Assembly: GCA_947034885.2 (NCBI GenBank)
Contig: OX344751.2
Location: forward strand, 20,522,001-20,586,000
Source: Thuidium tamariscinum
Lineage: Eukaryota > Streptophyta > Bryopsida > Hypnales > Thuidiaceae
Direction: 5' to 3'
Length of the DNA stretch: 64,000 nucleotides
The notes under the pieces are model-generated. The model did no database searches. It had not been told where the DNA came from and saw only the letters and a program-made list of their open reading frames with translations. Shown in pieces: positions 12,340 through 23,777 of the stretch; the first letter of the stretch is position 1; each line of letters starts with the position of its first letter. The position numbers and the translations under genes are program-made.

Positions 12340-12851
12340 GCTTTCCTTGCCTTCAAATCCCTTCTAATGGCTTAAAACACAATAATTCTAATAGTCTCAA
12401 TGTTCTAGCTATCAAAATGTAACCTTGTCAAACAATTTTTTTTTAATTATTTTAAAATTGGATTAGAAAATGAATCCTATGAGTTATTTTCTTAAAAACA
12501 CAATCAAATTGCCCTTGAAACAAAATTTCTCCTAACTTTCACATCACTAATGCAAATGCAATGAACTAGAGCTTTATATATTGGCTAAAATGTCATCTAT
12601 AAAAAAATTCAATTTAATTTCAAATTTTTGTGGATCTATTTTCCTACCTACTAAATGAAAATTTAGACTTATCGTGGTATGGGTCGTGGTATAATTTTTT
12701 TCTTGGCACCAATTCAACAAAAAAAAATCATATTCCCATGAAGCTAAAAATATTTTATATCTTATGAGAAAGTTTCAAAAAGTTTCATTGAAAATACAAG
12801 TCATAGGAATGTGTCTAAATTCCATTTTGTCCTCTGAAGGGCCAAGGAAAG
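12340..12851 (+). repeat. Dispersed ~1-kb AT-rich repeat (R1), partial copy
   Basis: It is alignable by eye with 28670-29170 and 30480-30975: shared runs include ACAATAATTCYAAT, CTTGTCAARCAATTTTTTTT and TATCTTATGAGAAAGTTTCAAAAA. It stops at the TTAA that flanks the piggyBac-like block, so that block appears to have inserted into it. There is no coding capacity. Confidence 0.6.
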
Positions 12852-13995
12852 TTAACCCTAGAGTGCGTCGACGTCCAAAAAATGGATGATGCACAGAGTC
12901 CATGAGTCACAGCCGCCGGACAGAGAGAAGTTTACATCCAATTTTTTTTCCTATACTTCACATACAAGTTTGGCGTATGTACATTGTTGTAAGACATAGT
13001 TTGAACTCAGCATGCAGAAATGAAAAATCTAGGAGTACCAAGTACTGAAATTTGCTTGAAAATTTGGACATGCCCGAGCAGTTAGGAAGTGCTGGAACAA
13101 TGTTTCTGTTCATATCGAAGACCATCCAAGCTGTATAGAAGTCGTCAAGAATCATTCGCTTGTTTTACATGTACAAATTGCGGGCAGCAGTAGCACTGAC
13201 TCCTCTGCATTGACAGACCTGTACTACGGAGGGTCTTCCATAAAGGATCGGAACGTGGTGGTGCCACATGTCAATGTCTCATTTCCATGAGTTATTGTTG
13301 TCTTGTGAAGAGAACATGGCGGTTGTGTGCAACAACCTTGAAACAGCACTAGTAGCCATTCTCTGTAAAATCAAGATGGCTGCGCCTTCATTGTCGATTG
13401 TTGTACTGCTGTCTCGAAGCATCACCTACCTTACGATACCTCAATTCCTAGAGCGATATAGTAGTGTGGAGCTACTAATGGAAAACGCCGCCATGAACAT
13501 AGCTTTGAACCTCTAAATGAAAGCCACTTCAGCAATTTGCAATCTAATCTGAAGACTCCTCCCCCTCAGCTTAGTGCAATCGAACGAGAAATTCCTGTGT
13601 TCCAGCATTATAAACAAGAAGTGGTCATGAGAATCCTGTCACACTGCAAGTTCAGTTCATGCATGTCGCTTTAGTTCATTCCAATGCCGAAATTGCGCTT
13701 CTTTTTGAGTGCATCGAAGTTGTAGTAACATCCCTGCAAGTCCCGATTTGCGAAGTAGTGTTGATCGTCGCTCGCTTAGCTAATTTGACGTCAAATTCTT
13801 GCATTTCGTGTTAGCTCCTTCAGTTGCTGAACTTCCGAAAGCTTCTCTATACAGGCAAAGATCTTCGTTCGTGTAGCATGCCTGCATAGACTGATGAGAA
13901 AGCAGCGTTATTAGAAACCCGAGAAATCATCGTATAGTGGACTAGAGAAATCGGTGCCTCAACGAGTCAGACTAGAAAGATCCTTCAATTGTTAG

Positions 13996-15351
13996 ATAGA
14001 CAATACTTGCTCCGTAGAGCAGTTCGCCAAGGGTTGCAAAGACACGATAGCCCGGAAGGTCTTCGATTTCTCTTCCGATACCACGTTGCGAGGACTCTTG
14101 GGTGGAAGAAACGACGAGAAGAAGGTCATCCTACGGGATTTAGTGAAGCTGTCAACAGGGCTCTTCGGCAAGTACTGTGGCCTGACAGTGTCCATGGACA
14201 AGGAGACTGCAGTCAACCTTCACAAGCATCGCACCAAGAATGATAACGACGCCCTATTAGGGAACAAGCTGCCAACATCGCCCACACATCCAGTCATGCC
14301 TGATGCCATGGACCTCGATGCAACTGAGCAGTCGCTATGAACGCGGGGCAGTTACATCTCCGAATGTGTCGTCTTGCTCACAGCTTCTACAAAGTACTCA
14401 TCACGAAAGCAAAAAGATGGAGGCATTTGTGAGGACGATTATCATGAAGAGAGACTGACAAAGTCCACAAGGAAGGTGGAGAGAGTACCCAATGTTCATG
14501 ATGCGGTCCGGTCTGCGGTACATGACGTGCACATGACTAGACCTCCGTCACAACAAGAAGGGCCACTCCACGATTCAGCAATTGACATGCACATATCCAA
14601 GAGTTGTCACTTACTTGACAAAGAGAAGACGGTCATGCCAGAGCAGGGTATTTTCAATCCAATCCCTGTACGCGTTCCTGCCGAGCTCGCAGCGCATCTT
14701 CCGAATCGTGCATCATGTAGGGCGGTCACGGAGTCCTTGCTTGGCTTTGCAATCCATTCGTACGTGCAATCCGGTCGCCCGGAATTGATGTATGTTGTAC
14801 TCCTTGATGACGGGCATGAAATACATATCCCTTGCGGACAAGTGGAACCTATCAACATCGCATCTAGTCCGAGTGGTAGCCAACAGCGCAACCAAAGTGA
14901 CATATTTGTCGGAGGTGCATACTTCGGCGGTCATCCATCGTCACTGGAAGGTGACGACTATGACAACAGCGACTCCTTCGATATGGAGGGACTGCATAAA
15001 CGGCACCATGGCAACACGCCTTCACAGTCCAGAAGTGGCCCGTCCAACAAGTCCCTCACGAGATTTAGCGATGCTGACTTCTCTTTCTTTGAGTTGGGCT
15101 GCTCACTGGAGCCATTCATCAGCCACTCTTACAGGAAGCGCCTTCACCAGTCACTGCTTTCACTCCCCGCATGGATTAACTCGTCATCAGAACAATCAGT
15201 GGCAGTTGCATTGTCAAAGTCGATGGACGTGCTTCCTCATGACATCGGTGCCATTCCTAGCTACGAAGACCTCTTCAAAGACGTCATTGCCGACCATGTC
15301 ACTTGGTCAAGCTCTTGTCCAATTGCTGCTCGTGCACTTTTGACAGTTTGA
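13996..15351 (+). pseudogene. Unrecognised coding region inside the TTAA-flanked block
   Basis: One plus-strand frame is open from 13996 to 15351 except for a TGA at 14338-14340; both halves are in the same frame. The first half (about 114 codons) is rich in charged residues, with LRGLLGGRNDEKKVILRDL and later FGKYCG. The second half (residues about 230-290 of the frame) contains YVVLLDDGHEIHIPCGQV, which resembles the YxVxxEDGDE signature of Tudor/chromo-like folds. An acidic Ser/Asp/His stretch and a Leu-rich end follow. Tudor-like segments of this type occur in some transposase proteins, which would suit the host element, but I do not recognise the family. A further open segment follows at 15407-15820. 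Base use is GC-richer than the flanks. The TGA could lie in an intron, so a live gene is possible but less likely. Confidence 0.4.
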
Positions 15352-15964
15352 ACGGAGAGCGAGTATACACGAGCACCACAACAAATCCACACCCCTGCTT
15401 TCATCGATGGGGCCCAGAGTCCGAATATGCACGAGTCCGAGCGACAATTTATCTCCTAATGAAGCAGCCCTCCCTGTACGCATGAGGAAGCGCGGCAAGT
15501 CTGGATGTGATGCCAAAGAAGTGGTGTCCACATTCATGCCGGTGCTTGCCACACAGCAAGTATCATCTCAGATTCAAAATCAGAAAACTACGAATGACGG
15601 TAGTATGATCTTACGGGCAGAGCAGCCTTTGGTGCCACCTGATTATGGTTTCACTCGTGTGTATAGACGCCAAAAACCAAACGGCATGCCAGTTCGTCAG
15701 CCTCCCCTTCAAAGGAGCCCACTAATTGCTCTAGTGCAACTGTCGCCACCAGTGGTGTCTTCAGTACCCACCATTCCAACGCCGAACGTGAGGGATGTTG
15801 AAAACGATCACATGAATTGACCACCTACAAGAACTTCAGCACATGCTTAGTATGTCAGCAAGAAAGTAGAAGATGATGCCTTTGCTGTTGCATATGCAGA
15901 GGAGACATGGTCGACAAACCATACCACATATTCACACGACCCAGTCTACTTCAGCGGCCCCTCT

Positions 15965-16313
15965 CACTACAACAAAACATGGTAAAAAAAAACCGCACTC
16001 AAAAATCGAGTGCGGTTCTTTTAGCCACGTTTTTGTGCATGCGCGCGTAGTGGATTTTCACGGTTTTTTGCAATTTCCCACTGCAATTTTTGGAATTTTG
16101 GGGCGTGTAATATACCATTGGAAAGGTATTTTGAATACCTTTCCATTGATATATGACACACTTCCTAACTCCAAAAATTGCAGTGGGAAACTGCTGCCAA
16201 AGTTGGTTGTTCACTACGCGCAACGCGCAAAGAAAAACGCGCACAAAAACATGGCAAAAAAAACCACAAAAAAATTTCTGCGTGGTTTTTTTCGACCATG
16301 TTTTGTTATAGTG
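15965..16313. mobile_element. Palindromic CACTA-like MITE (349 bp)
   Basis: The ends read CACTACAACAAAACATGGT and CACTATAACAAAACATGGT (complement), with one mismatch in 19. The interior holds a perfect hairpin (AACCGCACT...AGTGCGGTT), a long inverted pair around TGCAATTTTTGGA, and a central palindrome built on GGAAAGGTATT. The ends resemble CACTA transposons, but no 3-bp duplication is seen (TCT against TGC). The 113-codon and 153-codon frames across it are mirror images caused by the palindrome and are not genes. Confidence 0.7.
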
Positions 16314-17159
16314 TGCGTTAGGCAATTTCTGTGATGTCAAGACTATGACTATACCATTTTGAATGTAAAGTTATGTAAAATGCAAGCTACACAACCTTTC
16401 TATACTTTGCATTCCTAAAGTGCGTTGTGAGTGGATGTTATAGTTCGAGGATTGCATGCACGTCGATATCATCGTTGTTCTAATGTCATAGTGAATCACT
16501 TCAAACAAGTGCTGGAAGTGGGTCAGCTGTCGTTCCTCCCTCTTGAAGAATTTGTGCCATTCGAAGCGGGAGAGAATGCTGAGAATGTCGGGGTCTGACA
16601 ACTTGCTGTACACAAGGTAAGCTCCCTCTATGATGATAGACTGCTAGCCTTGTCATGTTGTCAACGGGCAAGCAAGGTGGGCAGAAGTTCATTCGCTGCT
16701 CCAAATTCAATCCATCTTGTCGGGCAACAGAAAAAATTGGAAGCAAGTCGTTCGCTATGCAAGATGTGCTCATTGCAAGGCGTCTTTCATTTCATGGATT
16801 CAATTTTACCACATGAACCTCATATGGTTGCCTTCTTCATAGGAACGGACATGCACCACTATTTTCAGCTCATTTTTCTGACTCGTATTCAATCCGTCAC
16901 GACGTCAAACGCTTGCAGCATTGCACCTACCCGTTGCAGTCAACGCTTCGGTCATTGTAGTCAAACCTCATGATCTCGCAAACCACACTAAATTCATACA
17001 AACCTACTACTGTTGTTGCTTGATTACATGCCGTATCAGCACATCTTACGGTCGCTTCTCCTATCGATTGCACCAGTAACTCCACATGCTACACCGATTG
17101 TGATGCACATCTTTGACTGTTCTTCTCGTTTGCAATGAATCGCCATGCTCTAGGGTTAA

Positions 17160-20100
17160 TGAATTGTTTCCCTTACAATGTTTCTTTCTTCTTCTTCAAA
17201 ATTGGAAAGAAAGGTGCATTTTATCATAACAACTCAACAAACCCCATATTTGGTTGAATCTAACATTTTATGGGAACTCAAACTCAAAAATTGCGTACAT
17301 CCTCAATTGTACAATAAAGCTACTTGTTGCTTTCACACTGCTTCAACAATGTTCAAATTTTGAAGATTTGATTAGGTGAGCAATTTAGAGCCCTCTAGCC
17401 TTTGCCATATCAACTTCAACTAATTCATAACTAATTGTAGGAAGTTCCAAAACATATGAAACAACTTAGGATAGGGTCTTATTTATTCTAATTTTTCAAG
17501 AAAAATGTCTTCAAATTATTTTTTTATACTCAATTTATACTTCTCTATGAGTTCTTCGTCATGAACCTCCTTCTCTATTGCACTAGGTAGTGACTACACA
17601 AAATAGTGGAATTTGCTTGCCTCTACAATTACATTGCCTTACCCCAAGAAAATTATTCTACAAACTATTTAAATCAACAAATATTCTAAAAAAATTCATT
17701 TTTACATGTAGAGGTTCATGAGTTCAAATAACAACAAAACCTAATTCAAAATCAATGCATTCATGTACAATTGTTGAAAAATATTTCCATAGTATTAAAT
17801 GTCAATAAATTAGCTTAGGAAAATCTAGTTTCACTATTTTGTGTAGTCAATTGAAACCACAAATTTCACTTTTTCCCAGGACATGATTGCTCTTCACAAG
17901 CCAAAACACAAGCACCTAGTGATTGACTCAAGGCTTCACTATATTACTGAATAATAAGGGAAGAGGCTTGATAATGGATCATCTAAGGCAAGAAAGTTCT
18001 TTGTCAGGAAAAGGGTGGTGGTTGAGATTTTGTGAAAATATTCCAGGGAAGGAAAAATTGAGGAGGATTGAGTGAATTTTCAGCATATTTTTCTGAGTTA
18101 CAATGATTTCTTAAAGCTTAATCAAAGTTGAACTACCTTAGGTCCCTATTAGTGTTCCTAGATAGGAACAATAATGAAAACGAAGAATGATGTAAACAGT
18201 GCAAGTAAGGTTTACAATGCATCAAAATCAACCTTGGACGCTTTGGATAGAGTCTTAAAAACGTGTGCCATATTTTATGTAAAGAACACCAAACATGTAC
18301 AACCACCTCATATGCATATGTCAATTTGTGAAATTTAAAAAACAAAGAACTGTACATTTCTACTTCTAGTAAAGACCATTCATTACAATTACCAAATCCA
18401 CATGTAAAGAATTTGTAAATTGCTCAAGTTTTTGTATTGTAAACCGAAATAAAAAATTATGCCATCTTCTGCATGATTTCAGGAGCTTCTATAGGGGCGG
18501 TTTGAAGAACCCGAGCGATTTTTGAACCTCCTCCTATACATCATAGCCAAGCTTTGGGATTCAGTTTAGTCATTTTAGTTTCAAAAAATTAATCAAAATA
18601 AAAAGAATAGCACACTCCGTCCAAAGCCACCTTACTTCACTCTTCAGTCTTATTCAAATCTTCACTTTTCATTTTGTTAGGAAGATATCATGTACAATAC
18701 ATTTAGTACTATGTCATGTCTATCAACTAACCTTAATCCTTAAAGCCCTAAATTGCATTTTTTGGCAACATAGTGATTTTAGGTAGCTCACTACAAGTGG
18801 AGTTTTTATTTATTTTCTTTGAAAGTTTCACACAACATGTGCCCAAGGAGTAGCTTAAGGCCCAAGAATTCTCACAACTTTTGACTACATGGTTAAAAAG
18901 TTATGACATGATATGTTGTTTACTTTTATTGCTAAGCAATATGGGCAACAAAAAGAACTTCTTTAAAAATTATTTTTTAAAGAAATAATAATTTGAAATT
19001 GGTTTATTAGATTTATATCTATGTGGGAAGCTTTGAATCATTCCATTTTGAGTAATGAAATGAAAGTTAAGAGGACTTTTTATTTGGGGCAGTTTGTAGG
19101 TAGTTATAGAATCTCTACTTGACAAAAAAAATTTGAAACTCTTTCTTTAATTGAATTTTTAGTATTTTTGAGAAAAAAATAAAAATATAGGGTGAAGATT
19201 GATTATTACAATATCACAACCATTGGGATTGGCATTTTTCATTTCCATAAATAAATTGTTCACAATTTAGTATTTTGAAGCATTTTCTACTTCTTTCTAC
19301 TTATTATTTTTTTTCCTATATGTTGTACGATTCCAAACAATTTGGACTTTACAAATAACTCAATTATCAAGAAAAATTTGGAAATACATTATGTATGGTA
19401 GAAGTACCCATTGTTGACCCCCTCATTAATAACAAATAGGATACGCTATTCCAAAGAAGATTGGAATGGATTTTCGTTTTCTCTTTGGAATGTGTGTCTT
19501 TGTACTTTTCCAAGGTTTGGACCAATAAGCTAATGACACATAAGTGAGCATAAACGTAGGAAGTAATTAGTGAGAAAGTAATCTTGAATGATTTAAATTG
19601 AATGACTCTAGATGTTGGTTATAGGTCAAGCCCAACTTTTGCCTTCCAAAATTCATAGTAATTTCAATTCAAGAGATAAAATTACCAAATTTTTGCAATC
19701 CCCATTATTTTTGGCAATGCATCTCTAAAAATATTTGCTTTGTCTTGCACTACCGTAGATTATATCCAAATGTGCTTACTTTATTGGTTATGTGTACTTC
19801 TACCATATAATTTTAAAGTTCACAATGTACAAACAGTCTACTTGATCCCCAAGGCGGTGTTATTAAGGTAGTTGACTCTAAAATGGAACGGGCATTAAGA
19901 ATGGACCCTATAAAAGGCTATAAAATGGACAATTGGTGGTTCTTAAATGGCCCTCCACATTCATTGAATGAATCAAGAAAAGATGCATTGGGAATAGTGA
20001 GAGCCAATCATGCTCTTTGCTTTTTCCATCTTTCTTTAGAAATTGCAAGTGAACCATTCATGGAAGACCTAGAGACATAAAATAGAGACCTATGGCACAT

Positions 20101-20280
20101 CTCCTTTGAAAATTCATAACTAATTAAAAAATGCGTCAAAAATTATGAAACCACTTGTGTTAGATTCCTCTTCAATTTCTCTTTCTCTGAAAAATGGACT
20201 AAAAATATTTCCATTCAAGTAAATACATGAAAAAAGGGGACCAGCCCTTAGATGCTCCATTACACAGCCGACTACCTTAG
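17160..20280. other. AT-rich repeat DNA
   Basis: I see no gene. 18720-19420 is a reverse copy of the dispersed repeat R1. At 18492-18541 a short inverted pair (TATAGGGGCGGTTTGAA against AGGAGGAGGTTCAAAAA) looks like a remnant of a MITE end. Confidence 0.5.
18720..19420 (-). repeat. Dispersed ~1-kb AT-rich repeat (R1), reverse copy
   Basis: Its reverse complement follows the order of 28640-29190. Landmarks here are GGAAGCTTTGAATCATTCCATTTTGA and AACCATTGGGATTGGCATTT. It also matches 62560-63140 directly (GACTACATGGTTAAAAA, ACCATTGGGATT). Boundaries are approximate. Confidence 0.55.
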
Positions 20281-20777
20281 GGAGAGTTGAGTGTAGCAAC
20301 CCTCCCTAATTAGGAGCCCTGCAACGTGTGACAAGTGACAAGGACGGATACCCGACTGAACAAGAGCGCGGTACCTTAAGGTGGAGACAAAGAGGGGGAG
20401 AATTGACATTGGCCGCAACCTCCTCGAAGGTGTCACTCCAGTTCAAACCGATCACTTCGTCCTAATTTCGAACTCAAGGCCTTTCTTCTTCCTATGATTC
20501 TGTGATGCTCTGCGTGCTCGTGTCCCATGGTAAGCTGCGGTATATATGTTTCGTGAGGTCTGTATGTATATGGAAGCTTGACTTTCAGGATTTCGCCAGA
20601 TTGAGTATCGAGGATTTCATCGTTCAGCTCTTGGGATAGTGAGGATTGGATTCGAGTTTCTCTGTCGCGGAGTAGAGACGTGCCCTGTGTAGCGGTGGTT
20701 GGAGGTGCTCAGGTTGTGCCAAGCGCCGGCCTGGGTCACACTAATTTTTATTGACCTCTCTCATCACTGCTACGAGC

Positions 20778-20967
20778 GCTACTGGTTATGGCGGGTTTGC
20801 GTCATTGAGCTTAGAGTTAGCTGGAGCAAATAATGAAAGAGGTGACAGAAAGTTGCGAAGAGAGGCGGGAGATGAAGAGTAGCAACAGCCGAACAGCTGA
20901 TAAGTGAGCAACAAGTGAGGTGGGTCTAGAATTTGGATGACTGTGACGAGGGTTGTTGCTTTGTGAC
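20778..20967 (+). repeat. 190-bp direct duplication, copy 1
   Basis: Pairs with 21250-21440. Shared landmarks in order are GCTACTGGTTATGGCGGG, TCAGCTGGAGCAAA (here TTAGCTGGAGCAAA), GAAGAGTAG, AGCAACA and GTGACGAGG. Divergence is moderate, so the duplication is not recent. Confidence 0.65.
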
Positions 20968-21249
20968 TTTTAGGTCACGCAGTCGCGTAAGGAATTCGAT
21001 AAGAGATTGTCTAGAGCAGTGACTTTTTAATGACTTGGAGAAGGAGTATCTGGACTTCGATGTGACTTTGGCATGCATTGTCAGTTTCAGAGATTTTGGT
21101 CGGAGGGATTGAATTTGAGTCACTCGATATGTCCCGGAGAAGAGAGGTACTGCAAGTATGCAAATTTTGTTCACGTTTCACCAATTGGTTGTTGAACTGT
21201 GTGGCCAGGGCCATACGAATTATCGCTCAGTCTGATCGTTACAATGTGT

Positions 21250-21440
21250 GCTACTGGTTATGGCGGGGTTTGGAGAGTGAGCATTGAAATCAGCTGGAGC
21301 AAAGAATCGGAGAGGCGAAAAGAAAACTCCGAGAGGCAGGAGAAGAAGAGTAGTAGCAGCCGAGCAGCTCAGAAGTGAGCAACAGAACAGGCGGGGCCAG
21401 AAGCTGAATGACGGTGACGAGGATTTTTACGTTGTGGCTC
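21250..21440 (+). repeat. 190-bp direct duplication, copy 2
   Basis: Second member of the pair with 20778-20967, 472 bp away in the same orientation. The purine-rich middle is the least conserved part. Confidence 0.65.
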
Positions 21441-22832
21441 CCTGCTTTTCGCAACGTTACTGGAAAGTGGAATAAAATCGTTCTAGGTCAGTAATGATTT
21501 GACGGTTTTTAACGTTATTTAACCATTGTATAAGGTATATTAAACCACATGCAGAGTCTTCAAATCAGAATTTTAAAAACTCAATAAAAAATGCATGAAG
21601 AATCGAAATGGAATAGAAAGAAAAGATTTTGTTTTCGGTGACTCTGGGTTAATCTAGAGATGATCTAGACAATCCTTGAATTCAACTCGACATGATCTAT
21701 CATTGAGCAGGAATTGAAAGGCTTGGAATATGATGACCTGCACTTTCATGTGGCTCTCACACTGTCAGTTTCAATTTCGCAGCAGGACCCTGTTTCTCTG
21801 ATTTTTCATCAGGCCTGTCGAACCGAGTGCTTACTCAGCTACTCGACGTTTTGTCCTGTTTGCAACATGATGTTACATTGCCAAGTGAGGAAATATATAT
21901 AAAGTCGTCTGCGGCAGCTCATTCTTTGGTTAGTTACGCTCAACCGTACTGTCTGGCACAGAATCAGAATCTGCGATGTTGTGTACAGTCATATCTGATT
22001 GGGCAACTTCCACGTGTCAAATTATGAACGCATGTGCATTTAAAAATTCATTGTACACCTGAGGCAGTGTCATTAGAGAGGGTTGAGTTTATTTCTTTTT
22101 CAACTGCTCATAACTTACATTCTCCAACTGTCCGGACGTTACCGTATTTTACTTACTAGGTAACTCAAATCTGGAGCTTGGTTTAAGAAAATAGTACATG
22201 CTAATTATGTTGTGCATGTGGAAAACTAAGGATTTATTTTTCCTACATATAAACCGGGATCTATGCTCCAGATTGCATTCGCCTTTTGCGCTTGTATAAT
22301 GTTAATGAAGAAGTTACAATCTGGCTGAACTTGATACAGTATCACTATTTTTCTAAGAGTGAGATTTCATACAAAGCTCAAGTAGAGGATGCCAATCGGG
22401 AGGACAAGGTGTAAGTAATTTTAATTTCTACATATAACCGTTGTTGAACGCTTCAATCGATTGGCTGACAATTACATTTACATTTCCAACAGCTGCTCAA
22501 CAGATTTCATGAATATATATTAAAGCATTCTTACTGTGATCAAGACTGAATTGCTAGAAAAATGGGTAAGTGGTACATGGTCCTAGGTCAACTGGCCTCA
22601 TATTTCTGAGGATGTAATATTAACCAAGTCAAAGACCTCATGCATCTATTTCAGTATGTTTTAAAGTATACTGCTTTGCAAACCTCACGCTTCTATTCCA
22701 GTATGTACGAAGTACCGTATATTGCGGCTCAACTATCTAAATTACGTTTTTCCAGACAATAGCAGGGGAACATGAAAAAGATGGGTCTCCGATCTCAGCC
22801 CAGCGCTACCGGGAGCAAAATACTTCTCCAAA

Positions 22833-23757
22833 CTAATGCTTGCTGAGATTTCCAACAGGAAGGGTGAAATATGAGTTCTCGGGTGTCAGGATTCCAGCAA
22901 AGGCAGTGTACCACGCAACAAGAGCGGTGACTATGCCGAAGTAGCCTCCAGCCTGTAATCAATCACCCAAACTGTAAATGAACAGCGTAGTACATCACGA
23001 GGTGTGCACGAAGATGATGTCGAAGCTTTAAGTTTTAGCAGCGCATGCAAACAAAGAAATGAGAGCTGGTAAATAAACGTACCCGTTTGAATCCAAGTGA
23101 GCGTTTGAATTCGGCCATTGTGAGCAGTGCGAAGGAGAGCGCCAAAAGCAAGAACATGGAACTGATTGCGATGTTGGCTTTGAGAGTGCCCAGCCACATG
23201 AGGAAGGTGAAGATGGTCCATCCAAGTAGGAAGATGGCGATGGCATCAATAAACTCCTGCTCGTATCCGCCATCATAAGCTTCCTTTATCCCGAACCCGG
23301 GAATAAGGAGTGCTGCATATGCGAGCCAGAAAGCGGCGTAAGAAGTGAATGCCGTAGCACCGTACGTATTCCCTGTTCTGAATTCCCACATCCCAGCCAG
23401 CAGCTGTGCAATGCCACTGTAAAACAGCGCAAGCCCGGTGATTACGTTAGGCGGCGTGGTCAAGGAAACGCCGAAGATGCCTGCGTTGTAGCACGATAGC
23501 ACGAACATCGTGAGAGCAAACCCGCATAGCCCCAAGGGAGCAGGGTTTGCTATGCGAACTTCCTGCGTCATGACGTCTTGATCTTCACCAACCTGGTTAC
23601 GGTTTGAAACCTTCCCCTTCGACAGCCAGGTGATGATTTTTACAGACGAGCTGAATAATCTGAAGCACTGGACTAATTCTGTTCTGTGAAGTAAACCCTT
23701 CAACAACTTGCAGTAATCCCTAGAAACACGAGATCTGAACTTGCTGAACTTTCCCAA
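22833..23757 (-). CDS. GPR1/FUN34/YaaH (AceTr) acetate/succinate transporter
   Basis: This is a six-span membrane transporter of the acetate-uptake family (E. coli SatP, yeast Ato1/Ady2), which carries acetate and related small organic acids with protons; that role is known for the family. Exon 1 ends at 23083 (CGG before GTACGT). Exon 2 is 22952-22833, after GATTACAG, in phase 0, ending TAG. The signature NPAPLGL stands just before span 1. Six hydrophobic segments follow, and exon 2 encodes the typical C-terminus (GGYFGIVTALVAWYTAFAG, then LTPENSYFTLPVG). Two starts are possible. ATG at 23757 gives 264 residues with a basic 62-residue extension. ATG at 23571 gives 202 residues, close to bacterial SatP (188). 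A TATA motif at 23771-23777 favours the shorter form. The reading frame is intact. I know the family from bacteria, fungi and algae, so its presence in a plant-like genome is notable. Confidence 0.88.
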
Positions 23758-23770
23758 TTAAACAGCCGGA

Positions 23771-23777
23771 TTATATA
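23771..23777 (-). promoter_or_regulatory. Possible TATA box of the AceTr gene
   Basis: TATATAA on the minus strand lies 14 bases before the upstream ATG at 23757. If it sets transcription about 30 bases downstream, the start site falls near 23747, inside the longer open frame. That would make the ATG at 23571 the functional start. It is a motif only, in a region where AT runs are common. Confidence 0.3.

Larger units (their letters stand above)
12856..17155. mobile_element. Putative piggyBac-like transposon, decayed (4.3 kb)
   Basis: The block is flanked by TTAA at 12852-12855 and 17156-17159. Its ends are inverted: CCCTAGAGTGCG at the left and CCCTAGAGCATG (complement) at the right. TTAA targets and ends starting CCCT or CCYT are the hallmark of the piggyBac superfamily. 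The block is clearly GC-richer than its surroundings, and the composition changes at these ends. It sits in an AT-rich dispersed repeat. Inside are a broken plus-strand frame (13996-15351) and a nested MITE (15965-16313). I could not see a DDE transposase or the Cys-rich C-terminus of piggyBac proteins, so it may be a non-autonomous or cargo-carrying derivative. The matching end is short, so chance cannot be excluded. Confidence 0.5.
20281..22832. other. GC-richer DNA downstream of the AceTr gene, no gene called
   Basis: Base composition is higher in GC than the flanks and two related 190-bp segments occur (20778-20967 and 21250-21440). Short frames exist on both strands (for example 21078-21287 and 21284-21475, plus), but none has recognisable domains. 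It may hold decayed gene or transposon sequence, or non-coding exons of the neighbouring gene. Confidence 0.4.

Noticed and set aside
15873-16340. 153-codon plus and 113-codon minus frames with similar peptides
   Set aside because: Both cross the palindromic MITE at 15965-16313; their similarity comes from the inverted repeat, not from two genes.
23035-23083. Unspliced C-terminal extension of the transporter frame past CGG at 23083
   Set aside because: A good donor (GTACGT) stands there, and exon 2 at 22952-22833 supplies the conserved family C-terminus.
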